From the NCBI GenBank assembly GCA_964654545.1, contig CAZZIU010000009.1, positions 1-64,000 on the forward strand: a stretch of DNA of 64,000 bases. The letters run 5' to 3'. The translations under genes were made by a program, and so were the position numbers. The stretch is from JABMOV01 sp964654545 (GTDB lineage Bacteria > Fidelibacterota > Marinisomatia > Marinisomatales > JABMOV01). The notes below the pieces were generated by a model. The model was given only the letters and a program-made list of their open reading frames with translations, was not told the origin of the DNA and did no database searches. Below are positions 19,740 to 28,770 of the stretch, piece by piece. How positions within the stretch are numbered: position 1 is the first letter of the stretch; every line of letters starts with the position of its first letter.

Positions 19740-21497
19740 ATGAAACCCGCCACGTCAAAGTATGTTATCCTTATTGTGTTCGCCTTTTTTGTGTTGGCAT
19801 ATTTAATGCTTATAAGCGCACCAAATCAAAAATACACAGCCCTTGAAAAAGAATTTTTGGAATTCTATTTCACCAGTAATCCGGTAACAGCAACCTGGAT
19901 TGGATATCATGTTTTCGATGATCGGCTCCCGGATTATTCTTCACAGTATATAACGCAGCGAATAAAAAAACTTAATTCATTTGAAAAAAGATTAGATCAG
20001 ATTGATCCTTATCGATTGAAAGATTACCGAAAAGTCGATTTTCATATACTTAAACATGCGATTCAGGAAGAGCGATTTACACTAAAGATTTTACAGTCAT
20101 ACAAATGGAATCCGCTCGTGTATGTCAACGCATTGGGGTTTGGTTACGAATCTTTGATTGCCTATGAATTTGCGCCTCAATCGGAACGACAGGTGTCACT
20201 ATTAGGTAGATTAGAAAACACATCAACTTTTGTTGATCAAGCTATCGCAAATTTGGATACCATGCCTGTGCCACATTTGGAAACAGCAATACGACAAGTT
20301 GATGGGATTATTTCCATGATTGTTACCGATATCTCCACCTGGTATGAAGAACAAGATGGTGAGAACCACGATCGACTGGAAAAAGCCATTATGCAGTCGA
20401 CCATGGCGCTAGAAAAATTCAAATCCCATTTGTCCAACAGATTTGAAAATGGTCCACACAGATCATTTCGAATAGGCAAAAAGTTGTACCGCCAAAAACT
20501 CTATTTGAACCTAAATGAGGGTTTGGATGATCAAGCGGTATTGGAACGGGCTGAAGCCGAATTAAAATATATACAAGGGGATATGGTCACCATTGCAGAA
20601 CCACTGTACAGACAATGGTTCAATGAAAATCCGGATATGGCAAATCATACTGCACAAATGAAAATGGTTCGGTCTGTCCTGGATAAAATTGCAGAAAACC
20701 ATGTAACCCGTGACCAAGTGGTTTCGAATGTGCAATCTACCATTGACGAATTGCACCAATTTATACATGAGAATGAATTGTTATCTCTTGATGCCACAAA
20801 ACCATTGGAGATTCGAGAGACACCAGCCTACCAGAGAGGTGTGAGCATTGCGTCTTTACAGGCACCTGGACCATTAGAAAAGAATTTACCCACGTTCTAT
20901 AATGTTTCACCCATCCCTGTAGACTGGGATGCTGAACAGGCAGAATCTTTTTTGCGTGAATACAATGACATTTCCGTAAAAATCCTATCCATTCACGAAG
21001 CCTTGCCAGGACATTATGTCCAGCTCTATTATGCCAATCGACACCCTTCGCTTGTCCGTTCCGTCTTTGGAAGTGGTGTAATGGTTGAAGGATGGGCACA
21101 TTATTCAGAAGATATGATGATCAAGCAGGGATTTGGCAAAGGAGATCCGCGGTATACATTGATTGAGCGAAAATGGAAACTTCGGGGAGTGGCAAATGCG
21201 ATTATTGATCAAAAAATCCATGCCGGTACTATGACGGAAGAGGAAGCGGTGGATTTCATGGTAAACGAAACTTTTCAGGAAGAAGCCGAAGCATCAGGAA
21301 AATGGCGTAGAGCGCAACTGACATCCGGTCAGTTGTCCACATATTTTGTGGGCTATTCCTTAATGTGGGATCTTCGCAGGGATGTGGAAGAAAAGCTGGG
21401 GGAAAATTTTTCATTGAAGGATTTTCACGAACAGTTGTTGTCGCAGGGATCTATTCCGGTTCGCTATTTGCGGGAAATTCTACTGGCCCAACGATGA
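19740..21497 (+). CDS. DUF885 family protein, probable metal-dependent hydrolase
   Basis: A 585-residue DUF885 protein with an N-terminal membrane anchor or uncleaved signal (about residues 8-26). The zinc-type motif HEALPGH is at residues 419-425, followed by GVMVEGWAHYSEDMM, whose Glu is expected to complete the metal site as in gluzincin-like peptidases. Related proteins are reported or predicted as peptidases. Its stop overlaps the ATG of the sodium:solute symporter by four bases (ATGA). This suggests a peptide or amide product that is handled by the transporter; the coupling is inference. Confidence 0.87.
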   Translation: MKPATSKYVILIVFAFFVLAYLMLISAPNQKYTALEKEFLEFYFTSNPVTATWIGYHVFDDRLPDYSSQYITQRIKKLNSFEKRLDQIDPYRLKDYRKVDFHILKHAIQEERFTLKILQSYKWNPLVYVNALGFGYESLIAYEFAPQSERQVSLLGRLENTSTFVDQAIANLDTMPVPHLETAIRQVDGIISMIVTDISTWYEEQDGENHDRLEKAIMQSTMALEKFKSHLSNRFENGPHRSFRIGKKLYRQKLYLNLNEGLDDQAVLERAEAELKYIQGDMVTIAEPLYRQWFNENPDMANHTAQMKMVRSVLDKIAENHVTRDQVVSNVQSTIDELHQFIHENELLSLDATKPLEIRETPAYQRGVSIASLQAPGPLEKNLPTFYNVSPIPVDWDAEQAESFLREYNDISVKILSIHEALPGHYVQLYYANRHPSLVRSVFGSGVMVEGWAHYSEDMMIKQGFGKGDPRYTLIERKWKLRGVANAIIDQKIHAGTMTEEEAVDFMVNETFQEEAEASGKWRRAQLTSGQLSTYFVGYSLMWDLRRDVEEKLGENFSLKDFHEQLLSQGSIPVRYLREILLAQR

Positions 21498-22921
21498 TTC
21501 ACATTATCACCATTTCTCTGTATTTGTTTATCCTAATCGGGATTGGGATTTATAAATCAAACAAGATCAAAACGCAATCCGATTTTTCCATTGCCGGAAG
21601 ATCACTTTCTCCCTGGATACTGGTTGGTACTATGCTGGCTACCTGGATCGGAACGGGTTCAATTCTTGGTAACGCTGGCAAAACCTACGCCACTGGCTTG
21701 GCAGGTTTGCTGTTACCAATAGGTGGCATTTTAGGAATTATTATCTTAACGCAGATTGCCGGGAAAGTACGGTCATATGAAAAATTCACAGTTCCTGAAA
21801 TAATTGGAGATCGCTATGGACCTACTGCACGACTACTCAGTGTTATAGCTTTGGTATTGGCCTACCTGGTGATTGTAAGCTACCAATACAATGCTGGAGG
21901 GGCAGTACTATCATCTATTCTCAAGACTGCCAATGGTGATCCATTATTTTCACTGGAATCGGCAACGATAATTGCAGCAGTTTTTATTGTTGCATACACG
22001 ATGCTGGCCGGTCTGGTAAGTGTAGCATATACGGATGTAGGCAACGGTATAATTATGACCGTTTCATTGATTATTGCATTTCCGATTTTATGGATAAAAG
22101 CCGGAGGCTGGGATGGGATGACCACGGCATTTCTTCAAATGAACAAGTCTGATCATATGCAATTCTGGGGCGTTTACAGTACCATGGATATCATCAACTT
22201 CTGTTTACCGCCATTTTTATTGGTTCTTGGTGACGCCAACATGTACCAAAGATTTTTTGCCAGCAGGGATGCAAAAGGAGCAAAATCAGCGACAACCGTG
22301 TTAATCTTTGCAGTTGCCATCATCGAACTTTTAATTATTGCTTCTGCATGGGTGAGTTCCAGTATGATTCCAATTGCAGAAAACGGTCGCCATGTTCTCA
22401 TTTATGCTGCTCATCAATTACTCCCACCATTCATTGGTGCAATCATGCTGACCACTATTGTGGGTATTATAATTTCGACTGCCGACTCATACCTTTTGGT
22501 ACCTGCCACCACTCTAATGAGAGATATATATTTAAACTATATTAATCCAGATGCGAATGAAAAGAGAATCGTATTGCTCAGTCGCGTAGTTGTATTATTT
22601 TTAGGGTTTTTCGCCTATATCGTCTCCCGTGGATTTGCTGAATCCGCTGGTTTTTTTGAGCGTGCATTATATGCATATACTATCTATGGAGCAGCAATTA
22701 CACCCTCATTGGTAGCTGCGCTATTCTGGAAGGGTGCATCCAAGGCTGGCGCAATTGCGTCAATCATTGGTGGAACAACAATGACATTAATTTGGAAAGA
22801 AGCCGCATTTATTAGGAATATCATTCCTGAAAATATTTATTCAAATACAGATGAAGTATTACCAGCAATATTTGTATCGATTCTGTGTTTAATCGTATTC
22901 AGCATAGTAAAAAAAGATTGA
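21494..22921 (+). CDS. Sodium:solute symporter (SSS/SLC5 family)
   Basis: A 475-residue transporter with about 13 membrane helices. The N-terminal KTQSDFSIAGRSLSPW and MLATWIGTGSILGNAG are the conserved first two helices of the family. The start at 21494 overlaps the DUF885 stop (ATGA) and begins right at the first hydrophobic helix. The open frame extends 43 codons further upstream, but that part lies inside the DUF885 gene and is not transporter-like. Substrate unknown; linkage to the hydrolase suggests an amino acid or small organic solute. Confidence 0.9.
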   Translation: MIHIITISLYLFILIGIGIYKSNKIKTQSDFSIAGRSLSPWILVGTMLATWIGTGSILGNAGKTYATGLAGLLLPIGGILGIIILTQIAGKVRSYEKFTVPEIIGDRYGPTARLLSVIALVLAYLVIVSYQYNAGGAVLSSILKTANGDPLFSLESATIIAAVFIVAYTMLAGLVSVAYTDVGNGIIMTVSLIIAFPILWIKAGGWDGMTTAFLQMNKSDHMQFWGVYSTMDIINFCLPPFLLVLGDANMYQRFFASRDAKGAKSATTVLIFAVAIIELLIIASAWVSSSMIPIAENGRHVLIYAAHQLLPPFIGAIMLTTIVGIIISTADSYLLVPATTLMRDIYLNYINPDANEKRIVLLSRVVVLFLGFFAYIVSRGFAESAGFFERALYAYTIYGAAITPSLVAALFWKGASKAGAIASIIGGTTMTLIWKEAAFIRNIIPENIYSNTDEVLPAIFVSILCLIVFSIVKKD

Positions 22922-22932
22922 GTGTAACTATT

Positions 22933-23420
22933 GGATATACCATCGTCTCAAAATTAAACAAAAGCTGTAAATAATTATTTTGGGTATTCTGGCAGCTGTT
23001 GTTGCTCCGCGTATATTTTAATTATCAGAAGATGCCCATAAGGCAAGTGTGTTTGGATTTTTAGGTAATATGAGAACTGGTTTGGAGCACTACGCCGATT
23101 AACAAAACCTTGCTTCAGGTCATAAGAACTACCCGGATGCAGATGAATTTGAAAATCCAGCCGGTGAAGCCTTTGGCATTACATTAGGGGATATTCCAGA
23201 TACCTGGGTGATCTCTTCGTTGGGATCAAATAAAGTAGATTTTGTCTATACACCAACCGATCCCAATACGGTTGTACGTTATGAGTGTTCGGGAGATGAT
23301 ACCTACTCACTTTCAATTAGTTCTGGTCCATCATACATGACAGAGGGACAAGGCTCTGGTGGTGGATCCGGTGGCGGAGGCGGTGGCCATGGAGATGATC
23401 ATGGTGGCCATGGCGACTAA
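22933..23420 (+). pseudogene. Decayed type IV pilin-like gene with His/Gly-rich tail
   Basis: A remnant of a pilin-like protein. GYTIV near 22933 and, in another frame, IIILGILAAVVAPRIF from about 22974 correspond to the prepilin N-terminal helix. The rest follows with in-frame TAA codons after PRIF and again after LEHYAD. The last part (from TWVISSLGSNKVDF to the end) is open and closes with a glycine-rich, His/Asp-rich tail, GGGHGDDHGGHGD. At least two nonsense changes and one frameshift make it non-functional. The His-rich end may have bound metal. It is the first of three broken genes in a row. Confidence 0.72.
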
Positions 23421-23463
23421 TTCCTGAAGATATGCCGGCAGTACAGCTGTTGTTGCTGTAACA

Positions 23464-24423
23464 TTATATTGGCATGCGAACCACGACCGTAAACGTGGCT
23501 GATACATCAAAATGCAGCGATCCATCATGTTGATCTACTATCCATTTTACGATCGACAACCCCAGTCCACTTCCAGATTGATCAGATTTGCCACGGTAAA
23601 ATCGCTCAGTTAAAGATTCGGGTTTTACTTTGTGATGATGTTCCATATCATTAATATTTGTTAGTCTATATTCGTTGTCATCAATAGCATTGCTGATGAC
23701 AATATTTCCAGCAACAGGTGCGAATTTAATGGCATTTTCCAGCAAATTAGAGATCATGATTTTCAACCAATGTGGTTCCCCTGTAATCTCGGTACCTGGG
23801 ATATTCTGCACATCGACGGTAAGTGATTTTTCCTCGATCAATTTCTGGTACCGATTCAATTCAGATTCAGTTTTCATTAAAATTTCAAAATTTTCAATTA
23901 CATGGGCCAGGCGATGAATTTCCGATTGCATGATTTCCAGAGCAGTTTCACTGAAGTGATCATTAAGTATATCCAGTTGAAATATTATAATCGTCAACGG
24001 TGTTTTGAGCTCATGGGCAGCATTGGAATAAAATTCTTTGATTTGGATCCTGCTTTTATTCATACGCAATGATGATTCATTCATCGTTTCAGCTAAATAG
24101 GCAATTTCGTCCCGTGATTAGAGTACAGGTACATATTTTCCCAGATTGGTAGATCGGAAATTGTGCACAAATTCCGTTATGCTTTTTATGGGTTGTGTTA
24201 TTTTATTTGCAGCATAGGTTACACCAATAATTGTAAAAACCAGGGCAATGGGTATCGTTAATCCATAAATAGTAAATAGCGCCATTAAGTAGTCGTTCAT
24301 TTTATACATGGCGGACATAGTCGCAACCCAACCAATTGTTTCTCCTGACGCAGCCAATAATGGTGATATGTAGGCCCGGACATTCTTTCTACCCACATAT
24401 CCGTAGATGAAGAAATTATCCTT
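23464..24423 (-). pseudogene. Broken sensor histidine kinase
   Basis: A histidine kinase whose frame is cut by one internal TAG/TAA-type stop (sense-strand reading VPVL-stop-SRDEIAYLAETMN, near 24118). The 5' part encodes the end of a sensor domain, a membrane helix (GLTIPIALVFTIIGVTYA) and a HAMP-like linker. The 3' part has the H box SNAAHELKTPLTII, N-box NLLENAIKFA and G2 GSGLGLSIVKW. The sensor domain's N-terminus is missing; an in-frame TGA lies at 24424-24426. No response regulator is present. The kinase family is certain; its inactivity is strongly suggested by the combined lesions. Confidence 0.8.
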
Positions 24424-24431
24424 TCACTGAA

Positions 24432-24907
24432 ATGATAATTTTCTCACTATTTTTATTTGCAATCAGTATTTGGCATGGCGCGGTCTTCAGAAAAACTGCT
24501 TATCTGGTGATAGGTATCACTTTATTTGTTTTCCCTCGCCACTATTTTTTCAGGAGAAGAATCAGAAGAGAAAGTGGAACATAGACCTGTTATATCTGAA
24601 ATTTGGCTCGAAAAACATGAAGAATTAGCGGATGCTGCAAAATGGGTTTTGGCCATTTTAGATGTATTGACTCTTGTCGGTATCTGGAATGAGAAGAATG
24701 AATTGATCTCCGGAAACCTGATGGTTACCATGTGGGTTGTTATTCATACTGCCACCCTAATCTATTTTGCCAGACTAAATAATGTTGGCGGAAAGATTTA
24801 ACACCATTTCACAGATATGGAAACGGCTGTAAATTCTCAGTACAATGTTCATTTGTCTAATGCATTAGATATGGAAGATCATGATGATGACCATGATGAC
24901 GATTAAT
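24432..24907 (+). pseudogene. Broken small membrane protein (DUF2231-like)
   Basis: The first part, MIIFSLFLFAISIWHGAVF…, is open from 24432 but shifts frame near 24520. The continuation (ATIFSGEESEEKVEHRP…LEKHEELADAAKW) is in the next frame to 24801, then after one TAA continues in frame to 24907 with an acidic/His tail, DMEDHDDDHDDD. The SGEE-EEKVE…EKHEE pattern and the GGKI end resemble DUF2231 membrane proteins. The expected first helix with its HP-hydrophobic motif is missing. One frameshift, one stop and a lost 5' end mark it as decayed. Confidence 0.65.
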
Positions 24908-24953
24908 TTTCAGAAAGAAACATTAACATTCATTCGGTATTGGAAATAATATT

Positions 24954-25823
24954 ATGAAAGTAGTTCATACAGTTGTTCTTGTGATTGCTGCCTTATGTTT
25001 GGTTGCTACCGTTTGGTGGCTGGTGCTTGACACAAATGGTTATTATGGTTTACCTGTTATTGAGAGACCCCACCATGATGCACACAAAGTGTTTAAACCC
25101 GGTGGATTGGTAGGCCATGGCCTTGGGATTATTGGTAGCAGCATGGTTTTGCTATTGCTGACATATTCAGCCAGGAAGCGAATCAAGAAGTTTAGAAAAT
25201 ATGGAAAACTCTCTTCATGGTTGAATTATCATATCTTTCTGGGAGTAGCAGGGCCTATACTAGTTACATTTCATACTGCGTTTAAATTCGGCGGTTTGGT
25301 TTCCATCGCTTACTGGTCCATGGTTGCCGTAGCCTTAAGTGGTTTTATTGGGCGTTATATTTATGTAAAAATTCCGCGGCGTATATCAGGAACAGAACTT
25401 ACAATGGACGAAATTGAACAACGGCAAAACGATTTAACCAAGCAGATGATCAGTGATTTTAATTTATCATCTGAACAGTTGAATTATTTGGAATCAATAA
25501 GCGCCATAGATGATATAAAACAACGCGGTTTGCTTGGCATTTTCACCTTTGCATATCACGATACTATTGGTCGTATTACTCTACGGGCCAAATTGATGCG
25601 CCTGGGAAAATCAATGCATGTTGATCGGAAAAAAATGCGATTGTTTTATGACCTGACCATACAACGAATCCGCTACGCCAGGCAGATTGCCTTTTGGAGC
25701 TCTGCCAACAAACTGTTCCATTATTGGCACGTTATACACCGACCATTTGCCTACACAATGATTGTGATTATGATCGTACATACAACATTGGCTATCACTT
25801 TTGGATACACCTGGATCTGGTAA
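24954..25823 (+). CDS. Di-heme b-type cytochrome, ferric-reductase-like membrane protein
   Basis: A 289-residue inner-membrane protein with about five helices (near 4-25, 55-71, 91-110, 115-136, 264-284) and a cytoplasmic-looking charged domain between the last two. H93 and H107, and H262 and H276, each form an HX13H pair, the spacing used by ferric reductases and NADPH oxidases to hold two stacked b hemes. No flavin domain is attached; the next gene supplies one. The sequence would pass electrons from the cytoplasm to the periplasm. It starts 47 bases after the decayed tract and overlaps the oxidoreductase gene by one base. The heme assignment is inferred from spacing. Confidence 0.75.
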   Translation: MKVVHTVVLVIAALCLVATVWWLVLDTNGYYGLPVIERPHHDAHKVFKPGGLVGHGLGIIGSSMVLLLLTYSARKRIKKFRKYGKLSSWLNYHIFLGVAGPILVTFHTAFKFGGLVSIAYWSMVAVALSGFIGRYIYVKIPRRISGTELTMDEIEQRQNDLTKQMISDFNLSSEQLNYLESISAIDDIKQRGLLGIFTFAYHDTIGRITLRAKLMRLGKSMHVDRKKMRLFYDLTIQRIRYARQIAFWSSANKLFHYWHVIHRPFAYTMIVIMIVHTTLAITFGYTWIW

Positions 25824-27136
25824 TGAATACTGAATTAATTCTCTCATGGATTTTAGGGGCCGTCATTATACTATTGTTTTTGATACCCTATGTTCGTCGC
25901 ATGTCAAAAAAAGAGAAAAAAGCACGGGAACGCCTATCCGAGACTCGATCGAAGGGACAGGAAAAAGCACTGATGCAACACCCCATAATCAACCAGTCGG
26001 CCTGCATTGGTTGCGGCATTTGTGTGGATTCATGCCCAGAGGGCGATGTGCTTGGATTAATTGATGGAAAGGCCACCATTATTCACGGTAGTCATTGCAT
26101 TGGACATGGGAAATGCGCAGAAGCATGTCCATTAAGCGCTATAGAAGTTGGGCTTGGGGACATCAGTCAGCGCCAGGATATTCCACGATTAAATGAATAT
26201 TTTGAGAGCAATATTCCGGGATTGTATATCATAGGGGAATTATCCGGATTAGCCCTGATTCGAAATGCAATTGATCATGGTGCAAAAGCGATGACAAATA
26301 TTCATGAAACATTGGATAAAAGTCATAACCATGAGTACGATGTGGTGATCGTTGGTGCAGGGCCCTCCGGTTTAACAGCAGGACTAAGGGCGAAAGAGCT
26401 GGGCCTCAAATATTTAATTATGGACCAAAGCGAGCCGGGAGGGACGATTCTTCAATACCCCAGAAGAAAATTGGTTCTGGTTCAACCTATAACCCTGCCG
26501 CTTTATGGCACATTGAAAAAATTAGAATATTTAAAAGAAGAATTACTGGAAATATGGGAAAATGTAATTAAAAAATATGAACTCACACTTCAGTGCAATA
26601 AAAAATTGACGGGGGTAGATCAAATATCCAATGGTTTTACGGTGCACACTGATAAAGGGGACATTAACTGTAACAAGGTGATTTTAGCTCTTGGACGGCG
26701 TGGGACACCTAGAAAACTTGGAGTCCCCGGTGAGGAGCTTGGCAAGGTGATGTACAAATTACTGGACGCTGAAACATACAACGATTGCAAAATCCTCGTC
26801 GTGGGTGGCGGTGACAGTGCAATTGAAGCTGCAATTGGATTGTCCTATCAGAAGGGTAACGAAGTAACCATTTCCTACCGTAAGAGCAATTTTTTCCGTT
26901 TGAAGGCCAAAAATGAGCAACGATTACAGAAATCAATAGAAGAAGGAAAGCTAAAAGTAATATTTGACTCAAGTCCAACGGCCATATCAGAGAAATCCGT
27001 GGCGATAAAAACGAAAGACGGCGATACTTCCATTGATAATGATTTTGTCTTTATTTTTGCCGGTGGTGAATTGCCATTTCCATTGCTAAGCGCAATTGGA
27101 ATCGATTACGGACAGGACATCAAAACAGTAGCATGA
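25823..27136 (+). CDS. Membrane-anchored 4Fe-4S/FAD oxidoreductase (thioredoxin-reductase-like)
   Basis: A 437-residue protein. An N-terminal membrane helix (about 7-24) leads to a ferredoxin domain with one full CX2CX2CX3CP site (C61, C64, C67, C71) and a second site where His95 replaces the second Cys (C92, H95, C98, C102). An FAD fold (GAGPSG at 178-183) and an NAD(P) fold (VVGGGDSAIEAA) follow. The thioredoxin reductase CXXC is absent. An IPGLYIIGELSG element normally found at the C-terminus lies before the FAD fold. It probably moves electrons from NAD(P)H or ferredoxin to the adjacent b cytochrome. The start overlaps the preceding stop (TAATG); a longer frame upstream is not protein-like. 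Confidence 0.83.
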   Translation: MNTELILSWILGAVIILLFLIPYVRRMSKKEKKARERLSETRSKGQEKALMQHPIINQSACIGCGICVDSCPEGDVLGLIDGKATIIHGSHCIGHGKCAEACPLSAIEVGLGDISQRQDIPRLNEYFESNIPGLYIIGELSGLALIRNAIDHGAKAMTNIHETLDKSHNHEYDVVIVGAGPSGLTAGLRAKELGLKYLIMDQSEPGGTILQYPRRKLVLVQPITLPLYGTLKKLEYLKEELLEIWENVIKKYELTLQCNKKLTGVDQISNGFTVHTDKGDINCNKVILALGRRGTPRKLGVPGEELGKVMYKLLDAETYNDCKILVVGGGDSAIEAAIGLSYQKGNEVTISYRKSNFFRLKAKNEQRLQKSIEEGKLKVIFDSSPTAISEKSVAIKTKDGDTSIDNDFVFIFAGGELPFPLLSAIGIDYGQDIKTVA

Positions 27137-28770
27137 TACGACGAATAAAACAGGTTTCATATTGCTTATTATATATTCAGATTTTGCAGGCGCAATTTTC
27201 TCCAGGCGAACTATCGCAATACCATGATTTTCTGGAAGGTACGTCCAACTGTACACAGTGCCACGAACTTCGCAATAAAGCACTCTCAGACGGGTGTGTA
27301 GATTGCCATTCTCCTCTAAAAACCAGAATCGACGCTAAAAAAGGGTACCATGCGGATAAGAACAAAGATTGTGGGAAATGTCATTCGGACCATAATGGCC
27401 GAGAATTCGAAATGGTTTACTGGCCCAAGGACATCAAGGATTTCGACCATTCAGAGACGGGATTTACGCTCACCGGTAAACACCTTGATCTGAAATGCAA
27501 TCAATGTCACAAAGACAGTCTTATCCTTGCCACCGATATCCGTGAATGGGCGGAGAAGTATCCTGACAAACAAACGTTAGATCGAACCTTTTTGGGGCTA
27601 TCACAAACCTGCAGTGATTGCCATGTGGATGTGCATAAAAAAGAAGTTTCTGACAATTGCCAATCCTGTCACAACACGCAGGACTGGAAGCAGGCCAGAA
27701 AAGAATTTGATCATAAAAAAGCAAAATATGAATTAACTGGAAAACATCAGGAAACCGATTGCGAAAAATGCCATAAACCTCATTCTGATTGGGATCCGGC
27801 AGTGATACAACTTACGGGTCTACAATATGGGTCCTGCCTTTCATGCCATGATGATTTGCATAAGGAAGAAGTCTCCGACGATTGTCAATCCTGTCATAGC
27901 ACAATTGATTGGAAGAAAGTCCGAGATACTTACAATCACAACAAGGCGAAATTTACTCTTGTAGGTGCGCACCAAAAAGTTGCCTGCGAAAAATGCCACA
28001 AACCTCATGAAGATTGGGATACAAAAGCACTTCAAATCACTGGTTTAACATTTGATTTATGTACTGCATGTCACGAAGATATCCATAAAGGAACATTCGG
28101 CAATACCTGTGAATCCTGTCACACGATTCAAAAATGGAAAGAAAACCTTAAACCGTTTGATCATAATAAAACAAAATATCCCTTGCTGGGAAAACATAGT
28201 GATGTCACTTGCAACAAATGCCATGAAGTCAAACAGGGAAAATTGCCGGCTTACGATACCTGTTTGCAATGCCACACCGATAAACATGATGGGCAATTCG
28301 CACAACGGCCGGATAGAGGTGATTGCCAATATTGCCATTCGGTTTACGGCTATAAACCAACAACCTACAACGCCATAAAACACAAAAAAGCACGGTTACC
28401 ACTTGAAGGAGCTCATCTGGCTGTGCCGTGCATTTTCTGTCACAAACCGTATGAAAACCAACAGGGCGAAACCTTTACCCAGTTCGTATGGAACAATCAG
28501 CGCTGTGAAAACTGTCACAAAGACGACCATCATGAACAATTTATCTATAAATACCGCAATGATTGTGATGCCTGTCATGGTTCAATTTCATTTAAAAAGC
28601 TAGTCTTCGATCATCAAAAGAGCGATTTCCCATTAGATGGCAAACACAACAACGTCCCATGCAATAAATGTCACAAAACGGAAACCGATATTCTAGGTGA
28701 CTTTACCAGGTATATCCCCGTACTACACCGTTGTCAGGATTGTCATACTTTCACTGGTGAAATAAGATAA
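27133..28770 (+). CDS. Secreted multiheme cytochrome c with 20 CXXCH sites
   Basis: A 545-residue protein with a short signal peptide (to about residue 20) and 20 CXXCH motifs, about one per 27 residues. Repeated units of roughly 65 residues (…CHxDxHK…CQSCH…W…FDH-K-KY-L-GKH…CEKCHKPH) occur at least four times and resemble chained cytochrome c3 modules. Abundant extra His provide distal ligands, so most hemes should be bis-His. The gene overlaps the oxidoreductase by four bases (ATGA) and the next cytochrome by one. It is a good candidate for the periplasmic carrier between the inner-membrane b cytochrome and the outer membrane. Confidence 0.93.
   Translation: MIRRIKQVSYCLLYIQILQAQFSPGELSQYHDFLEGTSNCTQCHELRNKALSDGCVDCHSPLKTRIDAKKGYHADKNKDCGKCHSDHNGREFEMVYWPKDIKDFDHSETGFTLTGKHLDLKCNQCHKDSLILATDIREWAEKYPDKQTLDRTFLGLSQTCSDCHVDVHKKEVSDNCQSCHNTQDWKQARKEFDHKKAKYELTGKHQETDCEKCHKPHSDWDPAVIQLTGLQYGSCLSCHDDLHKEEVSDDCQSCHSTIDWKKVRDTYNHNKAKFTLVGAHQKVACEKCHKPHEDWDTKALQITGLTFDLCTACHEDIHKGTFGNTCESCHTIQKWKENLKPFDHNKTKYPLLGKHSDVTCNKCHEVKQGKLPAYDTCLQCHTDKHDGQFAQRPDRGDCQYCHSVYGYKPTTYNAIKHKKARLPLEGAHLAVPCIFCHKPYENQQGETFTQFVWNNQRCENCHKDDHHEQFIYKYRNDCDACHGSISFKKLVFDHQKSDFPLDGKHNNVPCNKCHKTETDILGDFTRYIPVLHRCQDCHTFTGEIR

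Noticed and set aside
21365..21493. Upstream extension of the sodium:solute symporter frame
   Set aside because: These 43 codons overlap the DUF885 gene and are not transporter-like; the ATGA start at 21494 is better.
25694..25822. Upstream extension of the Fe-S/FAD oxidoreductase frame
   Set aside because: Overlaps the b cytochrome coding region; the ATG at 25823 directly precedes a membrane helix.
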